Assembly (NCBI RefSeq): GCF_021432385.1
Contig: NZ_JAEACT010000002.1
Location: 2,407,501 to 2,471,500 of the forward strand
Direction of reading: 5' to 3'
Length of the DNA stretch: 64,000 nucleotides
Origin: Clostridium hydrogenum
GTDB taxonomy: Bacteria; Bacillota; Clostridia; Clostridiales; Clostridiaceae
A program made the position numbers and the translations under genes. The notes beneath the pieces are model-generated. The model saw only the letters and a program-made list of their open reading frames with translations. It ran no database searches and had not been told where the DNA came from. The stretch's first letter is position 1; each line of letters begins with the position of its first letter. Below, in pieces: positions 44,942 to 55,388 of the stretch.

Positions 44942-46612
44942 TTAATTTATTCCTTTTGCAGTAAGTATCTTTTGCTTGTTTTCAATAAATTCATTGATAT
45001 TTTTATTAGTCAATAAAGCATATTTAAACACTTCTTTTATATTTTTTACTGGAATAACTTTTATATTTTCATAACTTGCATAGCAATTTTGATAATTATC
45101 ATATGGTATCAAAACTTTTTCTACTCCAGCTTTTGCTGCAACATTTATTTTTGTATTTACTCCACCAACTGGTTTAACATCTCCATAAAGTGTTATTTCC
45201 CCAGTCATCGCAATTTTATTATCAACACTAATATTTATTATTGCACTGTAAATTGCACAAGCTATACTTATTCCAGCGGAAGGACCATCAACTGGAATCC
45301 CACCTGTAAAATTAACATGAATGTCATAATCATACACATTAATTTCAAATACTTTTTCTAACATTGTAAGCGCATTTTCTATAGAACATCTAGCACTGCT
45401 CATCTTCTTCATTTTTTTATGATAAGTATCTATCTCTTCTTCTTCCACTATGCCAGTAGTCTTTACTCTGCCATTATTTCCTCCAACCCTAATGGCTGTA
45501 GCCTCAATTTCCATTAATGCACCATTATTGCTTCCAAAAACGCCAACTCCATTTACATATCCAACCCTAGGTACATCATTTATTCTCTTATCAAAGCGAG
45601 GTGAATATTGACCATTTTCTATAATCCATTCTACATCTTTTACTGTTATTATATAATTTTTATCATTAAGTGCAATACCAGAACCAAGTTGAATTAAATT
45701 AACTGCTTCCCTACCATTTGAAGCATATTTACTTATTAATTTTAAAGCCTCATTTTCAATATGTATATTTATTTTTTCAACCGCATTTTTTGCTATAACC
45801 TCTATTTCATTTGGATTTAAACTTCTAAAAAATATTTCAACACATCTTGAACGAATTGCAGGGTTAATTTCTTCTGGATTTCTTGTTGTAGCACCTATGA
45901 GTCTAAAATCAGCTGGAAGCCCATTTTCAAAAACTTCTCTTATATAATTAGGCATATTTGTATTTGATGAATTATAATATGAGCTATCAAAAAATACCTT
46001 TCTATCCTCCAACACCTTCAAAAGTTTGTTTAGCTCTACAGGGTGAAGTTCACCAATTTCATCAATAAAGAGTATTCCACCATGTGCCTTAGTGACAGCT
46101 CCTGGCTTAGGTTGAGGTATACCAGCAACTCCAAGTGCACCTGCGCCTTGATAAATTGGATCATGAACAGAACCTATAAGTGGATCAGCTATTCCCCTAT
46201 CATCAAATCTTACAGTAGTAGCATCTATTTCAACAAACTTCGCTTGGCTTCCAAATGGTGAATATGAACATTGTTTGGCATATTCAAGAACCAATCTTGC
46301 AGCAGCAGTTTTTCCAACTCCCGGTGGTCCATATATTATAACATGTTGTGGATTAGGTCCGCAAATTGCCGCTTTTAATGCTCTAATACCTTTTTCTTGC
46401 CCTATCACTTCTTCAAACTTTGATGGCCTGCTTTTTTCAGATAGTGGTACTGAAAGCTTTATGCGTTTCATTTTATCTAAATTATCCATTTCTTTTCTAT
46501 TTTCTTTATCAACAACAATTTTGCTTGACTTTTGCCCCTTTAAAGCATTAAAAAAATATAGACCTATAATTACTGTAAAAACTATCTCTATCAACATTAA
46601 TATTGTAGCCAT
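44942..46612 (-). CDS. lonB: Membrane-anchored ATP-dependent protease LonB
   Basis: 556 residues. An N-terminal membrane helix (about 3-22), an AAA+ module with GPPGVGKTA and FIDEIGEL, and a C-terminal Lon-type peptidase with the catalytic serine in DGPSAGIS and a lysine near KINVAAKAG. It lacks the large N-domain of Lon. In Bacillus LonB takes part in forespore quality control; that role here is inference. The ATG at 46612 follows GGAGGCG. It is separated from clpX by a terminator. Confidence 0.93.
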   Translation of the reverse strand: MATILMLIEIVFTVIIGLYFFNALKGQKSSKIVVDKENRKEMDNLDKMKRIKLSVPLSEKSRPSKFEEVIGQEKGIRALKAAICGPNPQHVIIYGPPGVGKTAAARLVLEYAKQCSYSPFGSQAKFVEIDATTVRFDDRGIADPLIGSVHDPIYQGAGALGVAGIPQPKPGAVTKAHGGILFIDEIGELHPVELNKLLKVLEDRKVFFDSSYYNSSNTNMPNYIREVFENGLPADFRLIGATTRNPEEINPAIRSRCVEIFFRSLNPNEIEVIAKNAVEKINIHIENEALKLISKYASNGREAVNLIQLGSGIALNDKNYIITVKDVEWIIENGQYSPRFDKRINDVPRVGYVNGVGVFGSNNGALMEIEATAIRVGGNNGRVKTTGIVEEEEIDTYHKKMKKMSSARCSIENALTMLEKVFEINVYDYDIHVNFTGGIPVDGPSAGISIACAIYSAIINISVDNKIAMTGEITLYGDVKPVGGVNTKINVAAKAGVEKVLIPYDNYQNCYASYENIKVIPVKNIKEVFKYALLTNKNINEFIENKQKILTAKGIN

Positions 46613-46686
46613 TATACAAGCGCCTCCACTTATTTTATTCTCTTACAATATTATGTGATATTTTATCTTCTAATATACAAATATAC

Positions 46687-46720
46687 AAAAGGAATAGCTA
46701 AAATATTAACTATTCCTTTT
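46687..46720 (-). terminator. Terminator of clpP-clpX
   Basis: 11-bp perfect arms AAAAGGAATAG (46687-46697) and its complement (46710-46720). On the minus strand the stem ends in TTTT and more T follows. It lies 12 bases after the clpX stop. Confidence 0.8.
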
Positions 46721-46732
46721 TATTCAAATGAT

Positions 46733-48031
46733 TTATGCAGTTTCTATATCTTTTTTCTTCTTTATTTCATCTGCTTTCTTCGGAGATGGAAGTTTTTTGC
46801 CACCTTCACTAAGTAATAATTCTGGCTTTTTACTCTTTATTGTTTCTTTTGTTATTATTACCTTTTCAATGTCTTCCCTAGATGGGATTTCAAACATAGT
46901 TTCATTCATCATCTCTTCCAAAATTGCTCTTAATCCTCTAGCACCTGTGCGTCTTTCAATTGCTTCATTTGCAATTTCTTCAAGTGCCTCTTTCTCAAAT
47001 TCAAGCTCTACATTATCCATTTGAAATAATTTTTTATACTGCTTTACAAGGGCATTCTTCGGTTGTGATAGAACTTTTACAAGTGCCTCTTTATCAAGTG
47101 AACTTAAAGTAACTATTATAGGAAGTCTTCCTATAAATTCAGGTATTAATCCAAATTTCAAAAGATCACTAGGCATAATTTCTTTAAGCAATTCTCCTAC
47201 ATCTTTTTCCTTTTTAGATTGAACATCAGCCCCAAATCCAATAGAACTAACCCTTGTTCTCTTTTCAATGATTTTGTCGATACCATCAAAAGCACCACCA
47301 CAAATAAATAGTATATTCGTTGTATTTATTTGTATAAATTCTTGATGAGGATGCTTTCTTCCACCTTGAGGTGGAACTGAAGCAACAGTACCTTCAAGTA
47401 TTTTTAATAGTGCTTGCTGAACACCTTCTCCAGATACATCTCTAGTAATTGAAGGATTTTCAGATTTTCTTGCTATCTTATCAATTTCATCAATGTATAT
47501 AATACCTTTTTCAGCTCTTTCAACATCATAATCAGCATTTTGAATAAGCTTTAAAAGAATATTCTCTACATCTTCGCCAACATATCCAGCCTCAGTTAAA
47601 GTAGTTGCATCTGCAATTGCAAATGGAACATTTAAAAATTTAGCTAATGTCTGTGCGAGCAATGTCTTACCGCAGCCTGTAGGTCCTAAAAGCATTATAT
47701 TACTTTTTTGCAATTCAACTTCATCATTAGTTGCTACGTTTGAATTTATTCTTTTATAATGATTATAAACTGCAACAGATAATGATTTTTTTGCTTTATC
47801 CTGGCCTATTACATATTGATCAAGGTATTTTTTAATTTCTGAAGGTTTTGGCAGTGATCCTACATCAACCTGAGGATTTTCTTCAAATTCATCAGCAATT
47901 ATTTCTGAACATAGTTCTATACATTCATCACAAATATATACTCCAGGTCCTGCTATTAATCTTCTAACCTGATCTTGACTTTTGCCGCAGAAAGAACAAC
48001 GTAATTGTTTTTTATCATCAAACTTTGCCAT
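46733..48031 (-). CDS. clpX: ClpXP unfoldase subunit ClpX
   Basis: 432 residues. The N-terminal zinc-binding domain has C-x2-C and C-x2-C (CSFCGKS and CDECIEL, about residues 12-37). The AAA+ part has Walker A GPTGCGKT, Walker B IYIDEIDK, the pore loop GYVGEDVE and, near the end, the arginine-rich sensor 2 GARGLR. The ClpP-contact loop is IGF in SSIGFGAD. It starts 30 bases after clpP and shares its operon and terminator. Confidence 0.98.
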   Translation of the reverse strand: MAKFDDKKQLRCSFCGKSQDQVRRLIAGPGVYICDECIELCSEIIADEFEENPQVDVGSLPKPSEIKKYLDQYVIGQDKAKKSLSVAVYNHYKRINSNVATNDEVELQKSNIMLLGPTGCGKTLLAQTLAKFLNVPFAIADATTLTEAGYVGEDVENILLKLIQNADYDVERAEKGIIYIDEIDKIARKSENPSITRDVSGEGVQQALLKILEGTVASVPPQGGRKHPHQEFIQINTTNILFICGGAFDGIDKIIEKRTRVSSIGFGADVQSKKEKDVGELLKEIMPSDLLKFGLIPEFIGRLPIIVTLSSLDKEALVKVLSQPKNALVKQYKKLFQMDNVELEFEKEALEEIANEAIERRTGARGLRAILEEMMNETMFEIPSREDIEKVIITKETIKSKKPELLLSEGGKKLPSPKKADEIKKKKDIETA

Positions 48032-48061
48032 TTCTACACCTCTTTCAAAAGGTTATTCTTT

Positions 48062-48643
48062 TTAGTGACTAGTTATTACATCATCTATAAGGCCGTATTC
48101 CTTAGCCTCAAATGCATCCATAAAGTTATCTCTTTCAGTATCTCTTTCTATAACTTCAAGAGGCTTTCCTGTTCTTTCACTATATATAGTATTAAGTTTC
48201 TTCTTTATATGAAGAATTCTATTAGCATGAATGCTAATATCTGTAGCCTGACCTTGGAATCCACCAAGAGGCTGATGTATCATTATTTCACTATTAGGGA
48301 GTGCAAATCTTTTTCCTTTAGCACCAGCTGTAAGTAAAAATGATCCCATAGAAGCAGCCATACCTATACAAATTGTAGAAACATCACATTTTATATACTG
48401 CATTGTATCATAAATAGCCATTCCTGCAGTTATTGATCCACCAGGACTGTTTATGTAAAGATAAACATCTTTATCAGGATCTTCACTTTCCAAAAATAAT
48501 AATTGTGCAACAACTAAACTAGCTGATGTATCATTTACTTCTTCTCCAAGAAAAATAACCCTATCTTTTAATAATCTTGAATATATATCGTAAGATCTTT
48601 CACCTCTATTAGTTTGTTCAACTACATAAGGAACTAAACTCAT
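48062..48643 (-). CDS. clpP: ATP-dependent Clp protease proteolytic subunit
   Basis: 193 residues. Catalytic triad at standard numbering: S98 in MAASMG, H123 in MIHQP and D172. The N-terminal propeptide-like start is [10 protein letters not shown]. It forms the two-ring chamber served by ClpX and other unfoldases. The ATG at 48643 follows GGAGGGG. It is upstream of and in the same operon as clpX. Confidence 0.98.
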   Translation of the reverse strand: MSLVPYVVEQTNRGERSYDIYSRLLKDRVIFLGEEVNDTSASLVVAQLLFLESEDPDKDVYLYINSPGGSITAGMAIYDTMQYIKCDVSTICIGMAASMGSFLLTAGAKGKRFALPNSEIMIHQPLGGFQGQATDISIHANRILHIKKKLNTIYSERTGKPLEVIERDTERDNFMDAFEAKEYGLIDDVITSH

Positions 48644-48684
48644 ATAAATCCCCTCCTAATAATTCTATAATTTTATTTAAAATT

Positions 48685-48710
48685 AATTGCCAAGAAATTT
48701 CCTGGCAATT
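48685..48710 (-). terminator. Short hairpin between tig and clpP
   Basis: 8-bp arms AATTGCCA (48685-48692) and TGGCAATT (48703-48710), followed on the minus strand by AATTTTAAAT. It is a modest terminator for tig. Confidence 0.5.
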
Positions 48711-48768
48711 AACTTCTTTTTATATATTATGCTATATTTTCTATTTCCTAATCAAAATTTATAATATT

Positions 48769-50064
48769 TTAAGCTTCAACTTTAGCGCTTTTTACCACTA
48801 AGTCTATAACTTTACTATTAACAACATCTTTTTCAATCAAACTTTTTTGAGCTTGTAATACAAGTTCTGCCATTTTGTCTAAATCTTTATCAGTATATTG
48901 TTTTGCAACTTCCATTGCCTTTTCTTTTAATTCTTCTTCAGTAGCTTCTACTTTTTCAACTTCAGCTACTTTTTCTATAACTAATTTAGTTCTTACTCTT
49001 TTTTCAGCTGTTTCTTTCATGAAATCTCTAACTTTTTCTTCAGAACTATTTGTAAATTGATAGTATGATTTAAGGTCTAAACCTTGATAACTTAATCTTT
49101 GTTCTAATTCTTTAAGCATAGTATCAGTTTCAGCTTTTATCATTACTTCTGGAACATCGATTTTAGCATTTGCAGTTACTGCATCTACTACTTTATCTTC
49201 AAATTCAACTTTAGCTCTTTCTTCATTAGATTCTTCAATTTTCTTTCTTATATCAGCTTTAACTTCATCTAAAGTATCAAATTCAGATATTTCTTTTGCA
49301 AATTCATCATCAAGTGCAGGCATTTCTTTTATTTTTATATCTTTAACATCAACTTCAAATCTAGCTGGTTTACCATTTAATTCTTCCTTACCATATTCTT
49401 CTGGGAAAGTTACATTAACTGTTACATGATCACCTTTTTTAGCGCCTATAAGTTGATCTTCAAAGTTATCTATGAAAGTTCCACTTCCTATTTCAAGAGT
49501 GAAATCTGTTCCTTCTCCACCTTCAAATGCAACATCATTTACAAATCCTTCAAAGTCGATAACAGCTAAGTTTCCTTTTTCAACTGCTTCTCCTTCTTCT
49601 TTTGATTCAATTCTTGCATTTTTTTCTTGCATTTTCTTTAATTCATTTTCTACATCTTCGTCTGAAACTAAGTATTCAACTTTTTTAACTGTTACACCTT
49701 TATATTCTCCAAGTTCAACTTCTGGCTTAACAGTAACCTTTGCAGTATATACAAAATCTTTTCCTTCTTCTAATGTTACTACATCTATTTCAGGATATGC
49801 TACTGGTTCTATATTATGTTCCTTTATAACTTCAGGATATGTTTCATCTATACAATAGTTTATTGCATCTTCATAAAACACGCCAACACCATAATATTGT
49901 TTTATTATTGCAAAAGGAGCTTTTCCTTTTCTAAATCCTGGTATGTTATATTTTCCTCTGTTTTTATTATATGCCTTTGTAATAGCCGCATTAAATTTTG
50001 CAGCTTCAACTGTTATGTCGAATTTTATAACGTTCTTTTCTACTTTTTCCATATTTACGTTCAT
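48769..50064 (-). CDS. tig: Trigger factor, ribosome-associated chaperone
   Basis: 431 residues: ribosome-binding N-domain with GFRKGKAP (about 43-50), an FKBP-type prolyl isomerase domain (about 150-245) with VIDFEGF and [11 protein letters not shown], and the helical C-domain. It sits next to clpP-clpX as in many Firmicutes. The ATG at 50064 follows GGAGGAA. A second ATG four codons later is also possible. Confidence 0.97.
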   Translation of the reverse strand: MNVNMEKVEKNVIKFDITVEAAKFNAAITKAYNKNRGKYNIPGFRKGKAPFAIIKQYYGVGVFYEDAINYCIDETYPEVIKEHNIEPVAYPEIDVVTLEEGKDFVYTAKVTVKPEVELGEYKGVTVKKVEYLVSDEDVENELKKMQEKNARIESKEEGEAVEKGNLAVIDFEGFVNDVAFEGGEGTDFTLEIGSGTFIDNFEDQLIGAKKGDHVTVNVTFPEEYGKEELNGKPARFEVDVKDIKIKEMPALDDEFAKEISEFDTLDEVKADIRKKIEESNEERAKVEFEDKVVDAVTANAKIDVPEVMIKAETDTMLKELEQRLSYQGLDLKSYYQFTNSSEEKVRDFMKETAEKRVRTKLVIEKVAEVEKVEATEEELKEKAMEVAKQYTDKDLDKMAELVLQAQKSLIEKDVVNSKVIDLVVKSAKVEA

Positions 50065-50109
50065 AATGAATATTCCTCCTACTAAAGTACCTTACTTATT
50101 AACTTAAAT

Positions 50110-50139
50110 ATTATAACATATAAAAATAGTTATTTACAA
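50110..50139 (-). promoter_or_regulatory. Promoter of tig
   Basis: On the minus strand TTGTAA, an 18-base spacer and TATAAT (50110-50115) preceded by TG at extended -10 spacing. It lies about 46 bases before the ATG. Confidence 0.6.
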
Positions 50140-50180
50140 ACAATTTTAATTCACATTTATATATTATAACATAATTTAGA

Positions 50181-50966
50181 TTATTGTAAAAACTTTTCTA
50201 ATTTTTTTTTGGTATAAATTAACTCATCATAAGATGAAAAATTTTCTTTATAAACTTCTATTATCAAGTTTCCCAGATAATTTATACTTTGTAATTTATC
50301 AAAAATTCTACCATAATCAACATTACCTTTGCCCGGCAGAAGACATGAATTTTTATCGTCCTTATCATTTATATGAAAATTAATGAGCTTTTTTCCCATA
50401 CAATTTATATATTCACATGGATCAACTCCGGCTCTATACGCCTGCTTAATATCCATTGTGAAATATAAATCATATCTGCATTTTTCACTTATAAACTTAA
50501 TAAACTCTAAATTACTTGACATGCACCATGACACATTTTCTTGAGCTAATTTTATATCATTTTCTAACGCTATATATGTAAGTTCATTATACACATCAAC
50601 TATTAGCTTTTTATTAATATGTCTTATATCTTGATATTTCATCCCATGAAAAGTATAGCATGATGCTCCAAGCCTGCTGCCTGCTCTGCAAACCTTTTTA
50701 AAATAGGCAAGCATATCATCTCTTCTTCGTTTATATGAATCAAAAATATATGGTTCAAAAGAAGATGAAAAAGCATGCACCGAGTTTATATTTAAGTTAT
50801 ATTTGTTTTTTTCATAAACAAGCTTACTTACAAAATCCTCCTCATATTCAGACGGACTATTTAAAAAAATTTCAGCACTCTTAAATCCAAGTTTACTTAT
50901 CACCGATACAGCATTTTCTGTGTTTACCTCTGGATAAAAAACTGCTGATGATAATCCTATATTCAA
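50181..50966 (-). CDS. Sugar phosphate isomerase/epimerase-like TIM-barrel protein
   Basis: 261 residues of the xylose-isomerase-like TIM-barrel (AP endonuclease 2) superfamily. Metal-binding residues are likely among E140-like LAQENVSW, TMDIKQAYRAG, HINDKDDKN and IIEVYKENF at the ends of successive strands. Members include inosose and hydroxypyruvate isomerases and endonuclease IV; nothing here selects one. It starts with TTG at 50966 after GTGGAG. It is 37 bases downstream of the anchored orphan gene and may share its transcript. Confidence 0.75.
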   Translation of the reverse strand: MNIGLSSAVFYPEVNTENAVSVISKLGFKSAEIFLNSPSEYEEDFVSKLVYEKNKYNLNINSVHAFSSSFEPYIFDSYKRRRDDMLAYFKKVCRAGSRLGASCYTFHGMKYQDIRHINKKLIVDVYNELTYIALENDIKLAQENVSWCMSSNLEFIKFISEKCRYDLYFTMDIKQAYRAGVDPCEYINCMGKKLINFHINDKDDKNSCLLPGKGNVDYGRIFDKLQSINYLGNLIIEVYKENFSSYDELIYTKKKLEKFLQ

Positions 50967-51003
50967 CTAACCAACTCCACTTCTTTTAAACTATAAATTC
51001 TTT

Positions 51004-51792
51004 TTAGTTTGAAACAGTTCCATCTGCTTTCATATATTGCGTATTACCATCTGTGACTATTTGTATTCCTTTATCTGCACTTACATCATTGATTTTTACA
51101 TCATTTCCATGTAAATTTGTGTTACCATAAGATTTATCTGTAAGGTTAATTCTCCAAATATATTTATCTGGTCTATTATCAAACCAAGGAACCTGTGATA
51201 TATATACAATTGTATTATCATCAATAAACTTTGGTGATGCACACCAAACATAATTTGGATTGTTTTTAAGTACGTCATCCTTCGAAAATACCATACCACT
51301 TGTTGAACTATATGTTTTATATGTTATATCTGAAGCAGTCCCATTTGAATCTATATAAAATATATTTTGTCCTGCCTTTTGATAAATTATCACACTTTGA
51401 GCTGAAGGACTTATATTATATTCACCATCTAATCCATTCAAATTAACTGATTTTATCTTTTTGTTGTCTCCATAAGTGACAATTACTTGTTTATCATTAG
51501 TTAATTGTATATTTGCTGTTTTATCAACGCTTTTTTTAGTATCCGTTTTAGTTTTGCTCTTAATTACAACGTCATGTGATTTTGATGTATTTGTATCCTT
51601 TTTAGTTGTTGACGTCTGAAATTTTGCTGCCATTTCTTTAAAGTTTGCGCCTTTAAAATTTATTCCTAAATACACTCGTATAATTACTACGATCGCAATG
51701 CACACAGCCAAAAATATAGTTGCTCGTTTTATCCTCTTCTTTCTTTTTAACTGTTTTTCATATTGACTGCTAAAAATACTTGGTCTACCCAA
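51004..51792 (-). CDS. Membrane-anchored protein of unknown function, propeller-like strands
   Basis: 262 residues, not recognised. Basic N-terminus (KRKKRIKR), membrane helix (about 25-43), a Lys/Thr/Ser-rich linker (about 60-95), then strand repeats such as KQVIVTYGDNKKIKSVN, SVIIYQKAGQNIFYID, NTIVYISQVPW and KYIWRINLTDKSYG. The outline is like the paralogues at 33.8-38.0 kb but shorter, and I see no clear sequence identity. It starts with TTG at 51792 after AGGGGGG. Confidence 0.6.
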   Translation of the reverse strand: MGRPSIFSSQYEKQLKRKKRIKRATIFLAVCIAIVVIIRVYLGINFKGANFKEMAAKFQTSTTKKDTNTSKSHDVVIKSKTKTDTKKSVDKTANIQLTNDKQVIVTYGDNKKIKSVNLNGLDGEYNISPSAQSVIIYQKAGQNIFYIDSNGTASDITYKTYSSTSGMVFSKDDVLKNNPNYVWCASPKFIDDNTIVYISQVPWFDNRPDKYIWRINLTDKSYGNTNLHGNDVKINDVSADKGIQIVTDGNTQYMKADGTVSN

Positions 51793-51898
51793 TTTTCAAC
51801 CCCCCTAAGTAATTATCTACTTTATTATACCTCATATGGGTGTATTTTAATAATAATTTTTTGTAAATTAGTGAAATTTTTTATAGTTATAAAAAAGC

Positions 51899-52101
51899 AG
51901 AGTACAGATGACGGAGTACAGAGTACAGTGAAGGATGATTTACCTTTCGATTCTCTCAGGTAAATCTTAAACTTAAATGTATCAGCTTCGCTTAACGCTA
52001 TCTATAGCGGTATTGCGTAAGCAATAAAAAAATAAGTTCTTAGCTTTTTCTACGCTCTCGTAGAAAAAGCATCCTTCACTGTACTCTGTACTCCGTACTC
52101 T
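51899..52101. repeat. Branched palindromic repeat, family A, copy 2
   Basis: Outer arms 51911-51937 and 52070-52096 are 27-bp perfect complements built from GAGTACAGAGTACAGTG. Inside are GATTTACC facing GGTAAATC and the perfect hairpin GCTTTTTCTACG-CTCT-CGTAGAAAAAGC (52043-52070). The shape is a multibranch cruciform. It lies between carB and the anchored orphan gene. The rest of 51793-52168 holds no gene. Confidence 0.85.
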
Positions 52102-52168
52102 TAGTTAAATTGTAATTTAACAGTATAAATTGGGTATTAGCAATTTCAATCTTCCAGATTGTTTATCT

Positions 52169-55100
52169 TTATTTAAAGTATTCTTTCATAGGTAAATATT
52201 CTACTTTTTTATTTTGCTTCTGTACTTCAATAGCAGTTACAAAAGCTTCTGCCGTGTCAATACATGTAAATACTGGCACCCTATATACAGCTGCTTTTCT
52301 TCTTATTCTAAAGCCTGTTGTACCAACTATATTTCCTTTTGTTGGAGCATTTATTATTAAATTTACCTTCTCATCATCAATGGCTTTCATAAGTTCATTC
52401 AATGTAAGAACCTTGCATTCAACTCCCTTTCCCATTAAGAAGTCTCCAGTTCCTTTTGAGGCATAAATTTTATATCCAAGTTCCTTATATTTTTTTACTA
52501 ATGGTACGCTTTCTTCTTTATCTACATCTTTAACTGAAACATATAAATTTCCTTCAGTTGGTATATTATAGCCTGCTGCCCTAAATCCCTTGTAGATTGC
52601 CATTTCAAATTTCTTATCTACACCCATTACTTCTCCTGTAGAACGCATTTCAGGTCCTAAATAAGTATCTACATTTGCAAGTTTTTCATTTGAAAATACA
52701 GGTACTTTTACAGCATATAGCTTATTATCTCTCTTTAAACCTGTGCCATAACCAAGATCTTTAAGCTTTTTGCCTGTTATAATTTCAACTGCAAGCTTAA
52801 CCATTGGGACACCGGTTACTTTACTTAATATAGGCACTGTTCTTGATGCTCTAGGATTTACTTCTATTACATATACTTTTTTTCCATCATAAACGTACTG
52901 TATATTCATAAGTCCCTTTACTTCGAGAGCCTTTGCAAGTTTGTTCGTATATTTAGTAAGTGTTTGTATAACTTCTTCTGGAAGTGTATGATAAGGATAC
53001 ATTGTTATACTATCTCCAGAATGCACTCCTGTTCTTTCAATATGTTCCATAATTCCAGGCATAAGTATATCTTCACCATCTGCTATTGTATCAACTTCTA
53101 TTTCTGTTCCTTTTATATATCTATCAATTAACACTGGATGCTCCGTTGAAAGTGTAACTGCCTCTCTCATATACTTTTGAAGACCTGCCATATCATAAAC
53201 AACCTGCATCGCACGTCCGCCTATTACATAAGATGGTCTTACGATTACAGGATATCCAAGCTTAGCTACTGCATCATAAGCTTCTTCCATACTTGTTACT
53301 GCAGTTCCTGGTGCTTGTGGAATTTCGAGTTTCTTTAATAGTTCACTAAATTTTTCCCTGTCTTCTGCAAGATCTATGGAGTTAAAAGAAGTTCCAAGTA
53401 TCTTAACGCCTTTTTCATTAAGTTTTCCAGCAAGATTTATTGCAGTTTGACCACCAAGCTGAACTATAACCCCCTCTGGCTTTTCTTTTTCAATAATGTC
53501 CATTACATTATCTATATAAAGTGATTCAAAATAAAGCTTATCAGCAGTATCAAAATCTGTACTTACTGTTTCAGGGTTATTATTAATGGTAATTGATTTG
53601 TAGCCTGCTTCTTTTATTGCCCACACTCCATGAACACAGCAATAATCAAATTCTATTCCTTGACCTATTCTTATAGGACCAGAACCTAAAACTATTATCT
53701 TTTTATCGTCTGTGATTTCATCTTCATCCTCTTTTTCATAGCATGAGTAATAATATGGTGTTTCAGCCTCAAACTCTCCGCTACAAGTATCAACCATCTT
53801 GTATACTGGTTTAACATCTTCCGTTAACTTGTATATTTTATTTTCTGACATGCTAGTTAATCTAGCTATTTCTTTAACAGTAAATCCCATTTTCTTAGCT
53901 TTTCTTATAGATTCAGTTTTATCTTCTATATCTTTGTCTTCAAGTTCTTTTTCCATCTTTACTATGTTATTAATTCCATTTAAGTACCATTTATCAATTT
54001 GCGTTATTTCATGTACTTTTTCTATTTCAACGCCTCTTCTAAACACTTCAGCTATAGCAAATATTCTTTCATCGTCCTGCATTTTTATTTTTTCAATAAG
54101 TTCTCTTACTGTTGTATACTGGAACTTTTCAATTCTAAGACCAGTCATTTTTCCTTCTATAGAAGTGACTGCCTTTAAAAGTGCATTTTCAAAAGTTCTA
54201 TCTATGGCCATAACTTCTCCAGTAGCTTTCATCTGTGTTCCAAGATGTCTCTCAGCTGTATTGAATTTATCAAAAGGCCATTTTGGTATTTTTACTACGA
54301 CATAATCTAAAGCCGGTTCAAAACATGCACTTGAATTTTTTGTTACATAGTTTTTAAGCTCGTCAAGGCTATATCCAATTGCTATTTTAGCTGCAATTTT
54401 TGATATTGGATAACCAGCTGCTTTTGATGCAAGAGCACTAGAACGGCTTACTCTTGGATTAACTTCTATTACAATATAATTGCTACTTTTAGGATCTAGA
54501 GCAAATTGTATATTACATCCACCTTCAATTTTAAGATTTCTTATAATTTTAAGAGCTGAATTTCTAAGCATATGATATTCTTTATCTCTAAGTGTTTGTG
54601 ATGGTGCTGTAACTATACTATCTCCAGTATGTACCCCAACAGGATCTAAGTTTTCCATATTACATACTATGATACAGTTATCTTTCTTGTCTCTCATAAC
54701 TTCATATTCGAGTTCCTTCCAACCGGCAACACTTTGTTCTAAAAGTATTTGACCAATAGGGCTAAGCTTTATACCTCTTGAACATATTTCAAGGAGTTCT
54801 TCCATTGTAGTTGCTATTCCACCGCCAGTTCCTCCAAGTGTATATGCAGGTCTTATTATAACAGGAAGGCCGTATTTATTTACAAACTCAACACATTCAT
54901 CTACATGCGTAGCTATAATACTCTTAGGTATAGGTTCATTAATTTCTTCCATTAAATCTTTAAAAGCTTCTCTATCTTCTGCCTTTTTTATAGCTTCACT
55001 GTTTATTCCAAGAAGCCTTACATTATTTTCTGTAAGCACTCCTTTTTCTTTTAATTGCATCGCAAGATTTAAAGCTGTCTGACCTCCAAAACCTGCAAGT

Positions 55101-55357
55101 ATACCATCTGGTTTTTCGTTTTTAATTATTTCAGCTAATGCTTCAACTGTTAAAGGTTCAATATAAACTTTATCTGCAATATGTGAATCTGTCATTATAG
55201 TTGCAGGATTACTATTTACTAAAACTGTTTCTATACCTTCTTCTCTTATTGCCTTACAAGCTTGAGTTCCCGAGTAATCAAATTCCGCTGCCTGACCTAT
55301 TATTATTGGACCAGAACCTATTATTAATACTTTTTTTATTGTTTTATCTAAAGGCAT
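52169..55357 (-). CDS. carB: Carbamoyl phosphate synthase large subunit
   Basis: 1062 residues with two homologous halves, each with an ATP-grasp fold (GSGPIIIGQAAEFDYSG near the start and GSGPIRIGQGIEFDYCC near residue 560), and a C-terminal MGS-type regulatory domain from about 930. Makes carbamoyl phosphate from ammonia supplied by CarA, bicarbonate and two ATP, for pyrimidines and arginine. It follows carA by 31 bases. The ATG at 55357 follows GAGGAGG. Confidence 0.98.
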   Translation of the reverse strand: MPLDKTIKKVLIIGSGPIIIGQAAEFDYSGTQACKAIREEGIETVLVNSNPATIMTDSHIADKVYIEPLTVEALAEIIKNEKPDGILAGFGGQTALNLAMQLKEKGVLTENNVRLLGINSEAIKKAEDREAFKDLMEEINEPIPKSIIATHVDECVEFVNKYGLPVIIRPAYTLGGTGGGIATTMEELLEICSRGIKLSPIGQILLEQSVAGWKELEYEVMRDKKDNCIIVCNMENLDPVGVHTGDSIVTAPSQTLRDKEYHMLRNSALKIIRNLKIEGGCNIQFALDPKSSNYIVIEVNPRVSRSSALASKAAGYPISKIAAKIAIGYSLDELKNYVTKNSSACFEPALDYVVVKIPKWPFDKFNTAERHLGTQMKATGEVMAIDRTFENALLKAVTSIEGKMTGLRIEKFQYTTVRELIEKIKMQDDERIFAIAEVFRRGVEIEKVHEITQIDKWYLNGINNIVKMEKELEDKDIEDKTESIRKAKKMGFTVKEIARLTSMSENKIYKLTEDVKPVYKMVDTCSGEFEAETPYYYSCYEKEDEDEITDDKKIIVLGSGPIRIGQGIEFDYCCVHGVWAIKEAGYKSITINNNPETVSTDFDTADKLYFESLYIDNVMDIIEKEKPEGVIVQLGGQTAINLAGKLNEKGVKILGTSFNSIDLAEDREKFSELLKKLEIPQAPGTAVTSMEEAYDAVAKLGYPVIVRPSYVIGGRAMQVVYDMAGLQKYMREAVTLSTEHPVLIDRYIKGTEIEVDTIADGEDILMPGIMEHIERTGVHSGDSITMYPYHTLPEEVIQTLTKYTNKLAKALEVKGLMNIQYVYDGKKVYVIEVNPRASRTVPILSKVTGVPMVKLAVEIITGKKLKDLGYGTGLKRDNKLYAVKVPVFSNEKLANVDTYLGPEMRSTGEVMGVDKKFEMAIYKGFRAAGYNIPTEGNLYVSVKDVDKEESVPLVKKYKELGYKIYASKGTGDFLMGKGVECKVLTLNELMKAIDDEKVNLIINAPTKGNIVGTTGFRIRRKAAVYRVPVFTCIDTAEAFVTAIEVQKQNKKVEYLPMKEYFK

Positions 55358-55388
55358 AATTATCCTCCTCTATTATATCCAGTATTTT